Part shown: in pieces, positions 7,705 through 15,457 of the stretch
Layout: each line of letters starts with the position of its first letter
Position numbering within the stretch: position 1 is the stretch's first letter
Source of the DNA: Bacteroidota bacterium
GTDB taxonomy: Bacteria > Bacteroidota > Ignavibacteria > Kapaibacteriales > HRBIN21
DNA: 64,000 nt
Assembly: GCA_030550395.1 (NCBI GenBank)
Contig: JAUQPL010000001.1
Location: 62,001 to 126,000 of the forward strand
Direction: 5' to 3'
The notes under the pieces: generated by a model
The model's database searches: none
The model's input: only the letters and a program-made list of their open reading frames with translations
Told to the model about the DNA's origin: nothing
Translations under genes and position numbers: made by a program

Positions 7705-9363
7705 ATGATATTAGTAGCCGCTATCGTAGTGCTTGCTAGTACAAGCAAGTTGGAGGCACAAGAACCTGCTTATTACCGCCCGTTCCGTCTCTATCCGGAA
7801 GGACGTCTTGAAGTTGGCTGGTTAGCCGGTATCACGAAGTACGGGGGTGAGTTCTCAAGCCATCGCGTCCATGGAGTGACGGGAGTCCAGCTCCGTTACT
7901 ATCTTCCCTTCACTGCCGAAATAGCGTTGGGGCTACGAAGTACTTTTGGTTATGTTGCTTACGACCGCCGGTATAAATGGCGCTTCGGTCCGGAGTACTA
8001 CCGGCAGTTTCCGTTGCCGGATTATCCTGGTCCTGCCTACCGCCGCACGAAAGTCGCAACGTGGGAAGCCCTTCTTTTTGTCAATCTTTTCCCGAGATCG
8101 GAACTCAACATCTACCTCTTTGGGGGGGCTGGGCTTCTTTCCTTCCAACCTCAGGACATTATGGAGGATGCTACAGCACCGAATGGACGGCGGATTCACT
8201 ATCCCAACTTCACGGAGAAGGATGAGTTCAATGTCCATCCTGTTGGTGGCTTGGGAATTGACTACTATCTGGGCCGGCGGGTTTCCGTGGGACTTCAGTT
8301 GGCGGCGCGTGCCCTTACAACAGACTGGTTTGATGGGTTTGCTTTGCACCTCATTAACAATGGGGACACCTTGCCTTCCCACAACGATGGATATGGTGAA
8401 GCCGTGCTGAAGTTGTCTTACTATTTCTTCGACGAGCGAGACCATGATAGAGATGGGCTTACCAACGAGGAAGAAGAGGCGCTCAAGACAAACCCGTATC
8501 ATCCCGACACGGATGGTGATGGACTCAGTGATTTTGAAGAAGTGCGGCGCTACCATACCAATCCACTCATTGCGGACTCCGATGGCGATGGATTGACAGA
8601 TGGGCAGGAAGTGTTTACTTACTTCACTGATCCGACTCGCTGGGATACAGATGGGGACGGGTTAAGCGACGGAGAGGAGGTGCGCTACTATGGCACCAAT
8701 CCCTTGCGGGCGGATACGGATGGGGATGGGCTTTCCGATTGGGAGGAGATTCGTTTAGGGACTAATCCAATGCTTGCTGACACCGATGGGGATGGAGTGC
8801 GTGACGGTGATGATCTCTGCCCACGGTTAGCGGGGAGCTTGAGTAACCATGGATGTCCTGATGGCTATCCTCATCCAGCGCTAGCTTCCTTGGGGTTGGC
8901 TCCCGAATCCCCTGCTCGGCGTGATACGATTGTCATAGAGCACAGGGATACGGTTGTCGTTGAACGCTTGGTGCGGGATACGGTTGTCATCACCCAGCTA
9001 GTGGAAAAACCCATCGTTGGACGTCCAATGGTACTGCCGGGGCTCTTCTTTGAGTTCAACAAGGCTGTACTCTTACCAGAGGCGGAAGCTCTTTTGGGGT
9101 ATGTGGCTGAGTGGCTGCGACAGAATCCGGAGGTGATAGTGGAGGTGCGAGGGCATACGGATTCCATTGGGACGGAGGAGGGAAACATGCAGCTTTCGCG
9201 TATGCGAGCAGAAGCTGTGCGGGATTACCTGATTGCTCGTGGTGTAGAGCCTCAGCGAATTACAGCCATCGGGTTGGGGCGTTCGCAACCGGTGGATACA
9301 AACGACACTCCAACTGGACGAGCCCGCAACCGTCGTGTTGAGCTGATTTTCCGCCAACGGTAG
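7705..9363 (+). CDS. OmpA-family protein with barrel, thrombospondin type 3 repeats and peptidoglycan-binding domain
   Basis: Outer-membrane protein likely tethering the membrane to peptidoglycan. Signal peptide MILVAAIVVLASTSKLEAQ; an N-terminal barrel of about 225 residues; then five Asp-rich DxDxDGLxD repeats (DTDGDGLSDFEE, DSDGDGLTDGQE and others), which bind calcium in known families; then a Cys-containing end repeat; then an OmpA domain with GHTDSIGTEEGNMQLSRMRAEAVRDYL split over EVRGHTDS and the C-terminal RARNRRVELIF. The start is set by GGAGGG at 7695. It abuts the archease gene: the TAG at 9361-9363 is immediately followed by ATG. It could thus be co-transcribed with the RNA-repair pair, although function gives no reason for it. 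Confidence 0.9.
   Translation: MILVAAIVVLASTSKLEAQEPAYYRPFRLYPEGRLEVGWLAGITKYGGEFSSHRVHGVTGVQLRYYLPFTAEIALGLRSTFGYVAYDRRYKWRFGPEYYRQFPLPDYPGPAYRRTKVATWEALLFVNLFPRSELNIYLFGGAGLLSFQPQDIMEDATAPNGRRIHYPNFTEKDEFNVHPVGGLGIDYYLGRRVSVGLQLAARALTTDWFDGFALHLINNGDTLPSHNDGYGEAVLKLSYYFFDERDHDRDGLTNEEEEALKTNPYHPDTDGDGLSDFEEVRRYHTNPLIADSDGDGLTDGQEVFTYFTDPTRWDTDGDGLSDGEEVRYYGTNPLRADTDGDGLSDWEEIRLGTNPMLADTDGDGVRDGDDLCPRLAGSLSNHGCPDGYPHPALASLGLAPESPARRDTIVIEHRDTVVVERLVRDTVVITQLVEKPIVGRPMVLPGLFFEFNKAVLLPEAEALLGYVAEWLRQNPEVIVEVRGHTDSIGTEEGNMQLSRMRAEAVRDYLIARGVEPQRITAIGLGRSQPVDTNDTPTGRARNRRVELIFRQR
8440..8820 (+). repeat. Tandem thrombospondin type 3 (calcium-binding) coding repeats
   Basis: GAT ACG GAT GGG GAT GGG-like units recur about every 70 bases inside the OmpA gene, encoding the D-x-D-x-D-G repeats. 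This is protein-level repetition, not a CRISPR or satellite. Confidence 0.8.
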
Positions 9364-9777
9364 ATGGCATTCGGCTACGAGCTGCATCCCCATACAGCTG
9401 ACATTCGGATTTCCCTATGGGCTGAGACATTTCCAGAACTCTTCCAGGCAGCGGTGGTTGCACTGGCAGAAATCCTCTTTCCGCAAGGATGTGAGGGGCG
9501 GCCATTGATAGTACGCCGGAGAGTCGCTGTCACGGCGCCCGATTCTACGGCTCTCTTAGTGGATTTCTTGTCGGAGGTGCTGTTGTATAGCCAAATCCGC
9601 AAGGCTCTCTTTTGTCGTTTCTGTCCCCAATCCGTCCAGGAAACATTTGTGGAAGGGAAGTTACGGGGTTGTCGTGTGGAAGGCTTTCAACAGGATATCA
9701 AGGCGGTGACATATCACGAAGCAGAGGTATATCGTCTATCTCAAGGATATGGAGCAAGGTTGATTGTGGATGTGTGA
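9364..9777 (+). CDS. Archease
   Basis: Small metal-binding cofactor that speeds guanylylation and turnover of the RNA ligase RtcB. The 137 residues are typical. Conserved parts: N-terminal HPHTADIRI, LVDFLSEVLL in the middle, and DIKAVTYHEAEV followed by the C-terminal LIVDV; these supply the acidic/His metal ligands. Its stop is 2 bases before the RtcB ATG, which makes a functional pair. The ATG directly follows the stop of the OmpA gene with no room for its own promoter. Confidence 0.92.
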   Translation: MAFGYELHPHTADIRISLWAETFPELFQAAVVALAEILFPQGCEGRPLIVRRRVAVTAPDSTALLVDFLSEVLLYSQIRKALFCRFCPQSVQETFVEGKLRGCRVEGFQQDIKAVTYHEAEVYRLSQGYGARLIVDV

Positions 9778-9779
9778 GA

Positions 9780-11225
9780 ATGGTTCGTCGCGAGCAGTTG
9801 CACCAATGTGGACCCGTAGTGTGGGAAATCCCGCCAACGGTGCGTCCTGACATGCGGGTACCGGCACGGATATATGCCTCTGCAGAGTTGTTAGAACAGA
9901 TCCTGCGCGACCGCTCTTTGGAGCAACTCATAAATGTAGCGACGTTGCCAGGCATTCAGCAAGCAGCAATTGTAATGCCAGATGTACATGAAGGCTACGG
10001 TTTCCCTATCGGGGGTATTGCTGCAATGGACCTGCAAGAGGGGGTAATTTCCCCGGGAGGGATCGGTTACGATATCAATTGTGGAGTGCGCTTGCTGGTT
10101 TCGGAGCTGTCGGTGACAGAAGTACAAGCTCGCTTAGAACAGTTGGCGAAGTCTTTGTATCAGGCAGTTCCATCAGGGGTGGGACGCGGAGGGCGCTTCA
10201 AGCTCAACGTTCGGGAGTTGGACAAAGTCCTGGAATACGGTGTCCAGTGGGCGTTAGCGGAGGGATATGGGGAGGAGGAGGACTTGAATGTTATTGAGTC
10301 CCGTGGGCGAATCCCTGAAGCGGATGCGGGAGCGGTTTCTCGAGAAGCAAAGGAACGTGGTCGGGATCAGCTGGGAACGATGGGAGCAGGAAATCACTTC
10401 GTGGAGGTCGGCTATGTAGATAAGCTCTTTGATGAATCCATCGGCCGTGTTCTCGGGTTGAAGCAAAAACAGGTGGTCGTTCTCATCCACACGGGATCTC
10501 GGGGGCTTGGACATCAGGTGGCGACGGACTACATCCGGATAATGCTGGCGGCGTTATCCCGGTATAACATTCGTCTGCCCGATCGGGAATTAGCTTGTGC
10601 TCCGCTGCTATCGCCAGAAGGGCAGCGGTATTTCCGAGCGATGTGTGCTGCTGCCAATTTTGCGTGGACAAATCGTCAGCTCATCACGTGGGAAGTCCGT
10701 CAAACCTGGCAGGAAGTGTTCGGTGAGTCAGGAGGACGCCTTCGCATATTGTACGACGTAGCACATAATATTGCCAAGATTGAGCAGCACACAATTGAAG
10801 GGCGGACCCAACGGGTATTGGTTCATCGGAAGGGGGCCACGCGAGCCTTCCCACCAGGGCATCCTGAAACACCTCCTATGTATCGTGAGGTCGGACAGCC
10901 AGTGCTGATCCCGGGGAGTATGGGAACGGCCTCTTATGTCCTTGTGGGAGCTCCTGGGAGCATGGAACAGACATTTGGCTCAACGTGCCACGGGGCTGGG
11001 CGCCAAATGTCGCGCCATGCGGCCAAAAGGGCCGTTGATGCAGAGCGCTTACGGTCGGAGCTGCGGCAGCGGGGGATCGTTGTTCAAGCCGGTTCTGTCC
11101 GAGGGTTGGTAGAGGAAGCACCGATAGCCTACAAAGATGTCGATGCAGTTGTCCACGTTGTTCACACCGCTGGGATTGCTCGCATTGTGGCACGCCTTCG
11201 TCCAATTGCGGTGATCAAAGGCTAG
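9780..11225 (+). CDS. rtcB: RNA-splicing ligase RtcB
   Basis: GTP-dependent ligase joining RNA 2',3'-cyclic phosphate or 3'-phosphate ends to 5'-OH ends; role in RNA repair or tRNA recovery. All active-site blocks are visible in 481 residues: PDVHEGYGFPIGG, YDINCGVRLL (Asp and Cys metal ligands), GAGNHFVEV, HTGSRGLGH, AHNIAKIE, HRKGATRAFPPG, and TCHGAGRQMSR with the His that is guanylylated in the family. The open frame reaches back to 9612, but ATG 9780 sits 2 bases after archease and gives the normal N-terminus. The last 11 bases overlap the convergent L28 gene. No RtcR-type regulator or RtcA gene is nearby. Confidence 0.96.
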   Translation: MVRREQLHQCGPVVWEIPPTVRPDMRVPARIYASAELLEQILRDRSLEQLINVATLPGIQQAAIVMPDVHEGYGFPIGGIAAMDLQEGVISPGGIGYDINCGVRLLVSELSVTEVQARLEQLAKSLYQAVPSGVGRGGRFKLNVRELDKVLEYGVQWALAEGYGEEEDLNVIESRGRIPEADAGAVSREAKERGRDQLGTMGAGNHFVEVGYVDKLFDESIGRVLGLKQKQVVVLIHTGSRGLGHQVATDYIRIMLAALSRYNIRLPDRELACAPLLSPEGQRYFRAMCAAANFAWTNRQLITWEVRQTWQEVFGESGGRLRILYDVAHNIAKIEQHTIEGRTQRVLVHRKGATRAFPPGHPETPPMYREVGQPVLIPGSMGTASYVLVGAPGSMEQTFGSTCHGAGRQMSRHAAKRAVDAERLRSELRQRGIVVQAGSVRGLVEEAPIAYKDVDAVVHVVHTAGIARIVARLRPIAVIKG

Positions 11226-11508
11226 GCGCGCTCACTGCTTTGCTTTTTAGCTTCCGCTGTATAGTTGTAAGGAGTTCGTGATGTCCCCGTTGTTCCAACT
11301 CCCGGAGCAAGGCGTGGATGCCTTTCTTGTCCAATGTCTTCAGAGCACGAGCTGTCAGGCGCAAGCGAATCCAGCATTGAAGCTCAGGAATCCAGACGCG
11401 CTTCCACTGAAGGTTCGGGAGGAATTTGCGGTTCGAGCGATTATTTGCGTGCGAGACCCGGTGTCCGAATTGTGGACCTATGCCTGTCAGCTGACAACGT
11501 TTTGCCAT
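11215..11508 (-). CDS. rpmB: Large-subunit ribosomal protein L28
   Basis: 97 residues with the family signature: N-terminal MAKRCQLTG, SHANNRSNRKFLPNL, and RLRLTARALKTLDKKG. It is a basic protein of normal size although its C-terminus is longer than in short L28 forms. Its 3' end overlaps rtcB by 11 bases. L33, its frequent neighbour, is not present. Transcription is likely from the TAATTTTG box at 11550-11543. Confidence 0.95.
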   Translation of the reverse strand: MAKRCQLTGIGPQFGHRVSHANNRSNRKFLPNLQWKRVWIPELQCWIRLRLTARALKTLDKKGIHALLRELEQRGHHELLTTIQRKLKSKAVSAPSL

Positions 11509-11542
11509 GGTGAGTAACCGATGTAAGATACCAGCATTGCTA

Positions 11543-11550
11543 CAAAATTA
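11543..11550 (-). promoter_or_regulatory. -7 box TAATTTTG for rpmB
   Basis: Read on the minus strand, TAATTTTG matches TAnnTTTG exactly and ends 34 bases before the rpmB ATG. Together with the plus-strand box at 11586 it forms a back-to-back promoter pair; both are preceded by CG. Confidence 0.55.
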
Positions 11551-11585
11551 CGAGCTTGCTGGTGGATGAGGAGCTAAGGGATTCG

Positions 11586-11593
11586 TAATTTTG
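11586..11593 (+). promoter_or_regulatory. -7 box TAATTTTG for the permease operon
   Basis: Exact TAnnTTTG match, 21 bases before ATG 11615. If it is used, the TTG at 11591 falls inside the promoter and cannot be the start codon, which supports ATG 11615. Confidence 0.55.
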
Positions 11594-11614
11594 GCGGTCA
11601 GCCTAGCGGGGACG

Positions 11615-12631
11615 ATGGGTAAATACCTCTTGCAGCGGTTGTTATTGTTCGTTCCGACGCTTTTCCTCATCACGCTACTGTCTTTTGGAATTAGCCGCTT
11701 GGCGCCTGGAGATCCAGCCGCGTTGAAGGTAGGCGTCACGGCTGAAGGCGGTATCGCGGGACGAACGGGGCTGAATGAGCGGACATTAGAGTTGTTGCGG
11801 AGACAGTGGCATTTGGACAAGCCGATCTGGCAGCAGTATCTGCTGTGGTTGCGTGACTTGGTACGGCTGGACTTCGGGCGCTCGTTTCAGGATAACCGCC
11901 CGGTGCTTGAGAAAATTGCTGAACGGCTTCCGATTACACTGGCTATGAACATTGCTGCCGTCTTGATTGCCTACGGTATTGCGATACCACTGGGGATATA
12001 CTCGGCTACCCATTCAGGAAGCTTCGGTGATCGGTTGACAACCTTTCTGCTGTTTGCCCTCTATTCGCTACCCACCTTTTGGGTAGGTATGTTAGCAATC
12101 ACGTTCCTGTGCAATCCGGAGTATATAGCGCTTTTCCCAACAGGGGGTGTGCGTTCGGTATTCCACTCGGAACAGTGGAGTCTCTGGCGGCGGATAGCTG
12201 ACTACGTCTGGCATTTGACCTTACCAATGCTTGTGTACACGTATGGTAGCTTTGCTTTCATTTCGCGGCAAATGCGAAGCGCCATGTTGGAGGTGCTCCG
12301 GCAAGATTATATCCGTACTGCCTATGCCAAGGGACTTCCTGGACGTGTCGTGATTTGGAAACATGCTCTTCGGAATTCTCTTATCCCGATACTGACCTTG
12401 CTGGCAGGGGTGTTACCGGCACTCATTGGGGGCAGTGTTATCGTAGAAACCATCTTCAGCATTCCTGGGATGGGCGAGCTTTCATTCCGAGCACTGGTAG
12501 CGCGGGATTATCCCGTTATCATGGCTGTTTTTACCTTGTCAGCAGTGTTGACCCTGGTTGGAATCTTGCTGGCAGATATTCTATACGCTATTGCGGATCC
12601 CCGAATTAGCTTCGCCCGGAAGGTGCAATGA
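11615..12631 (+). CDS. Peptide/oligopeptide-type ABC transporter permease (DppB/OppB family)
   Basis: Inner-membrane permease, 338 residues, about six hydrophobic segments. It begins MGKYLLQRLLLFVPTLFLI and has the typical early RLAPGDPA segment. The coupling loop DYIRTAYAKGLPG is followed by HALRNSLIPILT, the EAA-type motif of this family, and the C-terminal part ends with LADILYAIADPRI. The stop overlaps the next gene's start in ATGA, so the two permeases are translationally coupled. No substrate-binding protein or ATPase gene lies in the window, so the substrate cannot be stated. Confidence 0.92.
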   Translation: MGKYLLQRLLLFVPTLFLITLLSFGISRLAPGDPAALKVGVTAEGGIAGRTGLNERTLELLRRQWHLDKPIWQQYLLWLRDLVRLDFGRSFQDNRPVLEKIAERLPITLAMNIAAVLIAYGIAIPLGIYSATHSGSFGDRLTTFLLFALYSLPTFWVGMLAITFLCNPEYIALFPTGGVRSVFHSEQWSLWRRIADYVWHLTLPMLVYTYGSFAFISRQMRSAMLEVLRQDYIRTAYAKGLPGRVVIWKHALRNSLIPILTLLAGVLPALIGGSVIVETIFSIPGMGELSFRALVARDYPVIMAVFTLSAVLTLVGILLADILYAIADPRISFARKVQ

Positions 12632-13683
12632 GGGGTTCAGTCTCTCCACCGGACGCTGTGGAACTCCCGAAAGAGTATGGAGAATCCTACGGACGAGCAG
12701 TCTGGCGCCAGTTCCGGAAGAATGTTGTGGGAATAGCATCATTAGGCTTTGTTGTCTTCCTGGCGATTGTGGCTTTCTTAGCAGACTTTCTTGCAAACGA
12801 TAAACCGATTATTGCCTCCGTCAAGGGACGTCTCATCTTCCCCGTGTTTCAGCAGTATGGGGTTGCCTTGGGGCTTACCTCTTGGGGGGAATGGGGACGG
12901 GTGGACTGGCGTGCAATACGGTATGAGTGGGCAATATGGCCGCCCGTGCCTTATCGTCCGGAGACAACGGATCCAAAGCTCCAGACACTTCGCGATCGGG
13001 CTCCATCGGCGAGGCACTGGTTAGGGACGGATGAGATTGGGCGCGACGTATTAGCAGGTATTATCCATGGGACACGATATGCCCTCTCTATTGGTTTTGT
13101 GGCGATGGGTATTGCATTAGCAATTGGTATCTTTCTGGGAGCGCTTGCGGGATATTACGGGGGGGTGGTGGACATTCTCATCTCACGGCTTATTGAGTTG
13201 GTACTTACCTTGCCTACGTTCTTCCTCATCATTACCGTAGTGGCGATGGTACAGCAGGGCAGTATTTGGCTCATCATGGCTATGATTGGAGCAACGGGGT
13301 GGACGGGGGTGGCTCGGTTTGTACGCGGTGAGGTCTTGCGGGTACGGGCGATGGAGTATATCACTGCTGCCCAAGCGCTCGGATACTCTGCTACTCGGAT
13401 TATCTTCCGTCACGTCCTACCGAACGCCTTAGCTCCAGTCTTAGTGGCGGCGGCTTTCGGGGTGGCGAATGCCGTGTTGATAGAATCGGCTCTGAGTTTC
13501 CTGGGGTTCGGGGTTCCACCAACAGTTGTTACATGGGGTTCTATGCTAGCGAAGGCGCGGGGGACGGTGACGACATGGTGGTTAGTTCTATTCCCGGGGA
13601 TGATGATCTTTGCGACAGTAGCGGCGTATAATCTCATTGGAGATGCACTACGGGATGCGTTGGATCCCCGGCTGCGAACGTAG
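12628..13683 (+). CDS. Peptide/oligopeptide-type ABC transporter permease (DppC/OppC family)
   Basis: Partner permease of the preceding DppB-like protein, 351 residues. It shows the N-terminal OppC segment (WRQFRKNVVGIASLGFV), a periplasmic stretch ending in HWLGTDEIGRDVLAGIIHGTR, and the coupling loop MEYITAAQALGYSATRIIFRH. The C-terminus DPRLRT is canonical. A longer insert (about residues 55-125) with many Trp and Pro residues separates the first membrane span from the DEIGRD block. It starts within ATGA of the upstream gene, preceded by GGAAGG. Its 3' end overlaps the likely start of the next barrel gene by about 29 bases. Confidence 0.93.
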   Translation: MRGSVSPPDAVELPKEYGESYGRAVWRQFRKNVVGIASLGFVVFLAIVAFLADFLANDKPIIASVKGRLIFPVFQQYGVALGLTSWGEWGRVDWRAIRYEWAIWPPVPYRPETTDPKLQTLRDRAPSARHWLGTDEIGRDVLAGIIHGTRYALSIGFVAMGIALAIGIFLGALAGYYGGVVDILISRLIELVLTLPTFFLIITVVAMVQQGSIWLIMAMIGATGWTGVARFVRGEVLRVRAMEYITAAQALGYSATRIIFRHVLPNALAPVLVAAAFGVANAVLIESALSFLGFGVPPTVVTWGSMLAKARGTVTTWWLVLFPGMMIFATVAAYNLIGDALRDALDPRLRT

Positions 13684-15457
13684 ATTTTGCCGTTATTGCA
13701 GGCTCCTTTCAACCCTCATCCTCACCACCCACGCCCAAGACACCCTCCAATGGCAACTCCACCACCGGCCTCCAATCGCACAATGGAATGGAAAGTTGGG
13801 CGCAGCAAGGGAAATATCTCTGAACAGCCTATTGGGGCTTTGGATAGGATATAACGGATCCGTGGAAAGGTTGGTCACACCTTTCACGCGGGATGAAGGG
13901 GAAGTAGAGCTCTTCTACCGCCATTGGCTAAGCAGAAGGGTAGTGCTTCAGCCACGAGTGACGGGTTATTATTTCCACGATGTTCGTTCGCTAGGTGTTT
14001 CAGAAAATCAGCGTTGGCGAGCCCTTCTAGGTATCCGGTACCAACCTTCTTGGGGTCAATTCCAGGGGGAGCTAGGGTGGGAACAGTTACGGCAGCTGAA
14101 GCGCCTGGATAAAGGTATTAGCGCAGCTCTTCACTTGGGGTGGAAAGGGAGAAACGACATTCCTATAGCGGCATACTTGTGGGCGGAGGGAACGCTGTAC
14201 CAAGGGCAGCGCAGATATTCCAACACCTACGGTTACATCGCGTGGTATTCCCCAACGGGAGATACTCTCTTCCGGGGTCGCTACCGCTTCTGGTTAGGGG
14301 ATTTCCCGATTCCTACTGCACTGACGCAGCTCCAGCGCCATTGGGATCATATGGTAGGGGGAGAACTCACCTTGTCAGAGAGGCTTACTTCGCGGCTTCA
14401 CTGGAAGCTTTGGACCACGGCTGAGCGGGAGCAGGTTCGACAACAATGGGAAGTCCCTGGTGTACCGGGATTCCCGACGCACCGCCTTCGTTTCAATGGA
14501 ACAGCCGCAAACAGTCTCGGATGGGATTCTCCGATTGGGACTTTTGCGTTGCTTTTCAACCTTCGGTACAGCGAAGAGGTCAATCGCGTGATTGCTCCTG
14601 CAACTCTGCCAGAGCAGCAGTTTCGGCTCCAACGCGAGGAGTTACGGGATTATAGTAGCCTATGGGTCCAATCCCATTTGGCTGCCGACGTGGGAATATC
14701 GCTCAATGATAGTCTGAAGTTGCAAGCATCTGTTAGTCTCTTGCGGTATGACACACCGAGCGCAGCGAACACGGACGACCGTGATGAGCAGCACATCTCA
14801 GCAAGTTTGGCATATACTCGGAGATGGGGTGGGATACTGATAACGCATGCAGGTCTTGAGTTCCAGGGACGGCACACGGTTTTTCTCTTCGCCCCGCGAA
14901 GTGCGTGGAACCATTGGCTATACGTTATTGCAGCACGCTGGACAGGGGCATGGTCTTCCAGCAAGATTGCTTGGTACCCCCGTTGGGGGCTTCTCGCCAG
15001 CTATACCGTGCGGGATTATTCCTACACGAATGTCCTGCAGGACCTTGTACATCGGCAATTAGAGTACCGTGATAGTCTTGTCGTGCGTATTGGTGCTCGC
15101 GGATTTAGCGAAGCTGGCGTGCTTTTCCGGCTGAGCAGTGTTGGACTTCTGGACTGGCAGGATTTTGCAGAAACACCGCGAAGTCGCATCCAGGAGCTCA
15201 CCGCCAGTTGCCTGATCGGTTGGCGAAGTGCAGGGCAACTGTGGGCTCTTGGAGTCCAGTTTTCTCGTTACCACTACGCTGAGCCTCAACAGGGTACGGA
15301 GCAGCTGCAAGAGAGCATTGGTCCCCAGGGTCGAGTAGAATTTCAGAGCGCATGGGGAACCATAAAAATTGATGGATGGTACGAATGGCGCTTTGCTAAA
15401 GGACAGCAGAAAGGGAGTCTGCTCCCATGGCTTTCCGTCTCCGTTCGGCGACCGTAG
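13655..15457 (+). CDS. Predicted outer-membrane beta-barrel protein of unknown function
   Basis: I do not recognise a family. The 600 residues show a short signal-like hydrophobic stretch (RLLSTLILTTHAQ) followed by regular alternating strands rich in Trp, Tyr, Arg and Gly with short polar turns throughout, and a barrel-like end (WLSVSVRRP). The start is uncertain: ATG 13655 gives the shortest signal-peptide version, ATG 13643 and TTG 13637 are alternatives, and all overlap dppC. Its stop codon directly abuts the lptD stop (15457/15458). Position after the permeases suggests co-transcription, but nothing shows a shared role. Confidence 0.65.
   Translation: MRWIPGCERRFCRYCRLLSTLILTTHAQDTLQWQLHHRPPIAQWNGKLGAAREISLNSLLGLWIGYNGSVERLVTPFTRDEGEVELFYRHWLSRRVVLQPRVTGYYFHDVRSLGVSENQRWRALLGIRYQPSWGQFQGELGWEQLRQLKRLDKGISAALHLGWKGRNDIPIAAYLWAEGTLYQGQRRYSNTYGYIAWYSPTGDTLFRGRYRFWLGDFPIPTALTQLQRHWDHMVGGELTLSERLTSRLHWKLWTTAEREQVRQQWEVPGVPGFPTHRLRFNGTAANSLGWDSPIGTFALLFNLRYSEEVNRVIAPATLPEQQFRLQREELRDYSSLWVQSHLAADVGISLNDSLKLQASVSLLRYDTPSAANTDDRDEQHISASLAYTRRWGGILITHAGLEFQGRHTVFLFAPRSAWNHWLYVIAARWTGAWSSSKIAWYPRWGLLASYTVRDYSYTNVLQDLVHRQLEYRDSLVVRIGARGFSEAGVLFRLSSVGLLDWQDFAETPRSRIQELTASCLIGWRSAGQLWALGVQFSRYHYAEPQQGTEQLQESIGPQGRVEFQSAWGTIKIDGWYEWRFAKGQQKGSLLPWLSVSVRRP

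Noticed and set aside
8440..8820. Regular repeats resembling a CRISPR or satellite
   Set aside because: Spacing and sequence follow in-frame calcium-binding protein repeats of the OmpA gene; no palindromic repeats or variable spacers.
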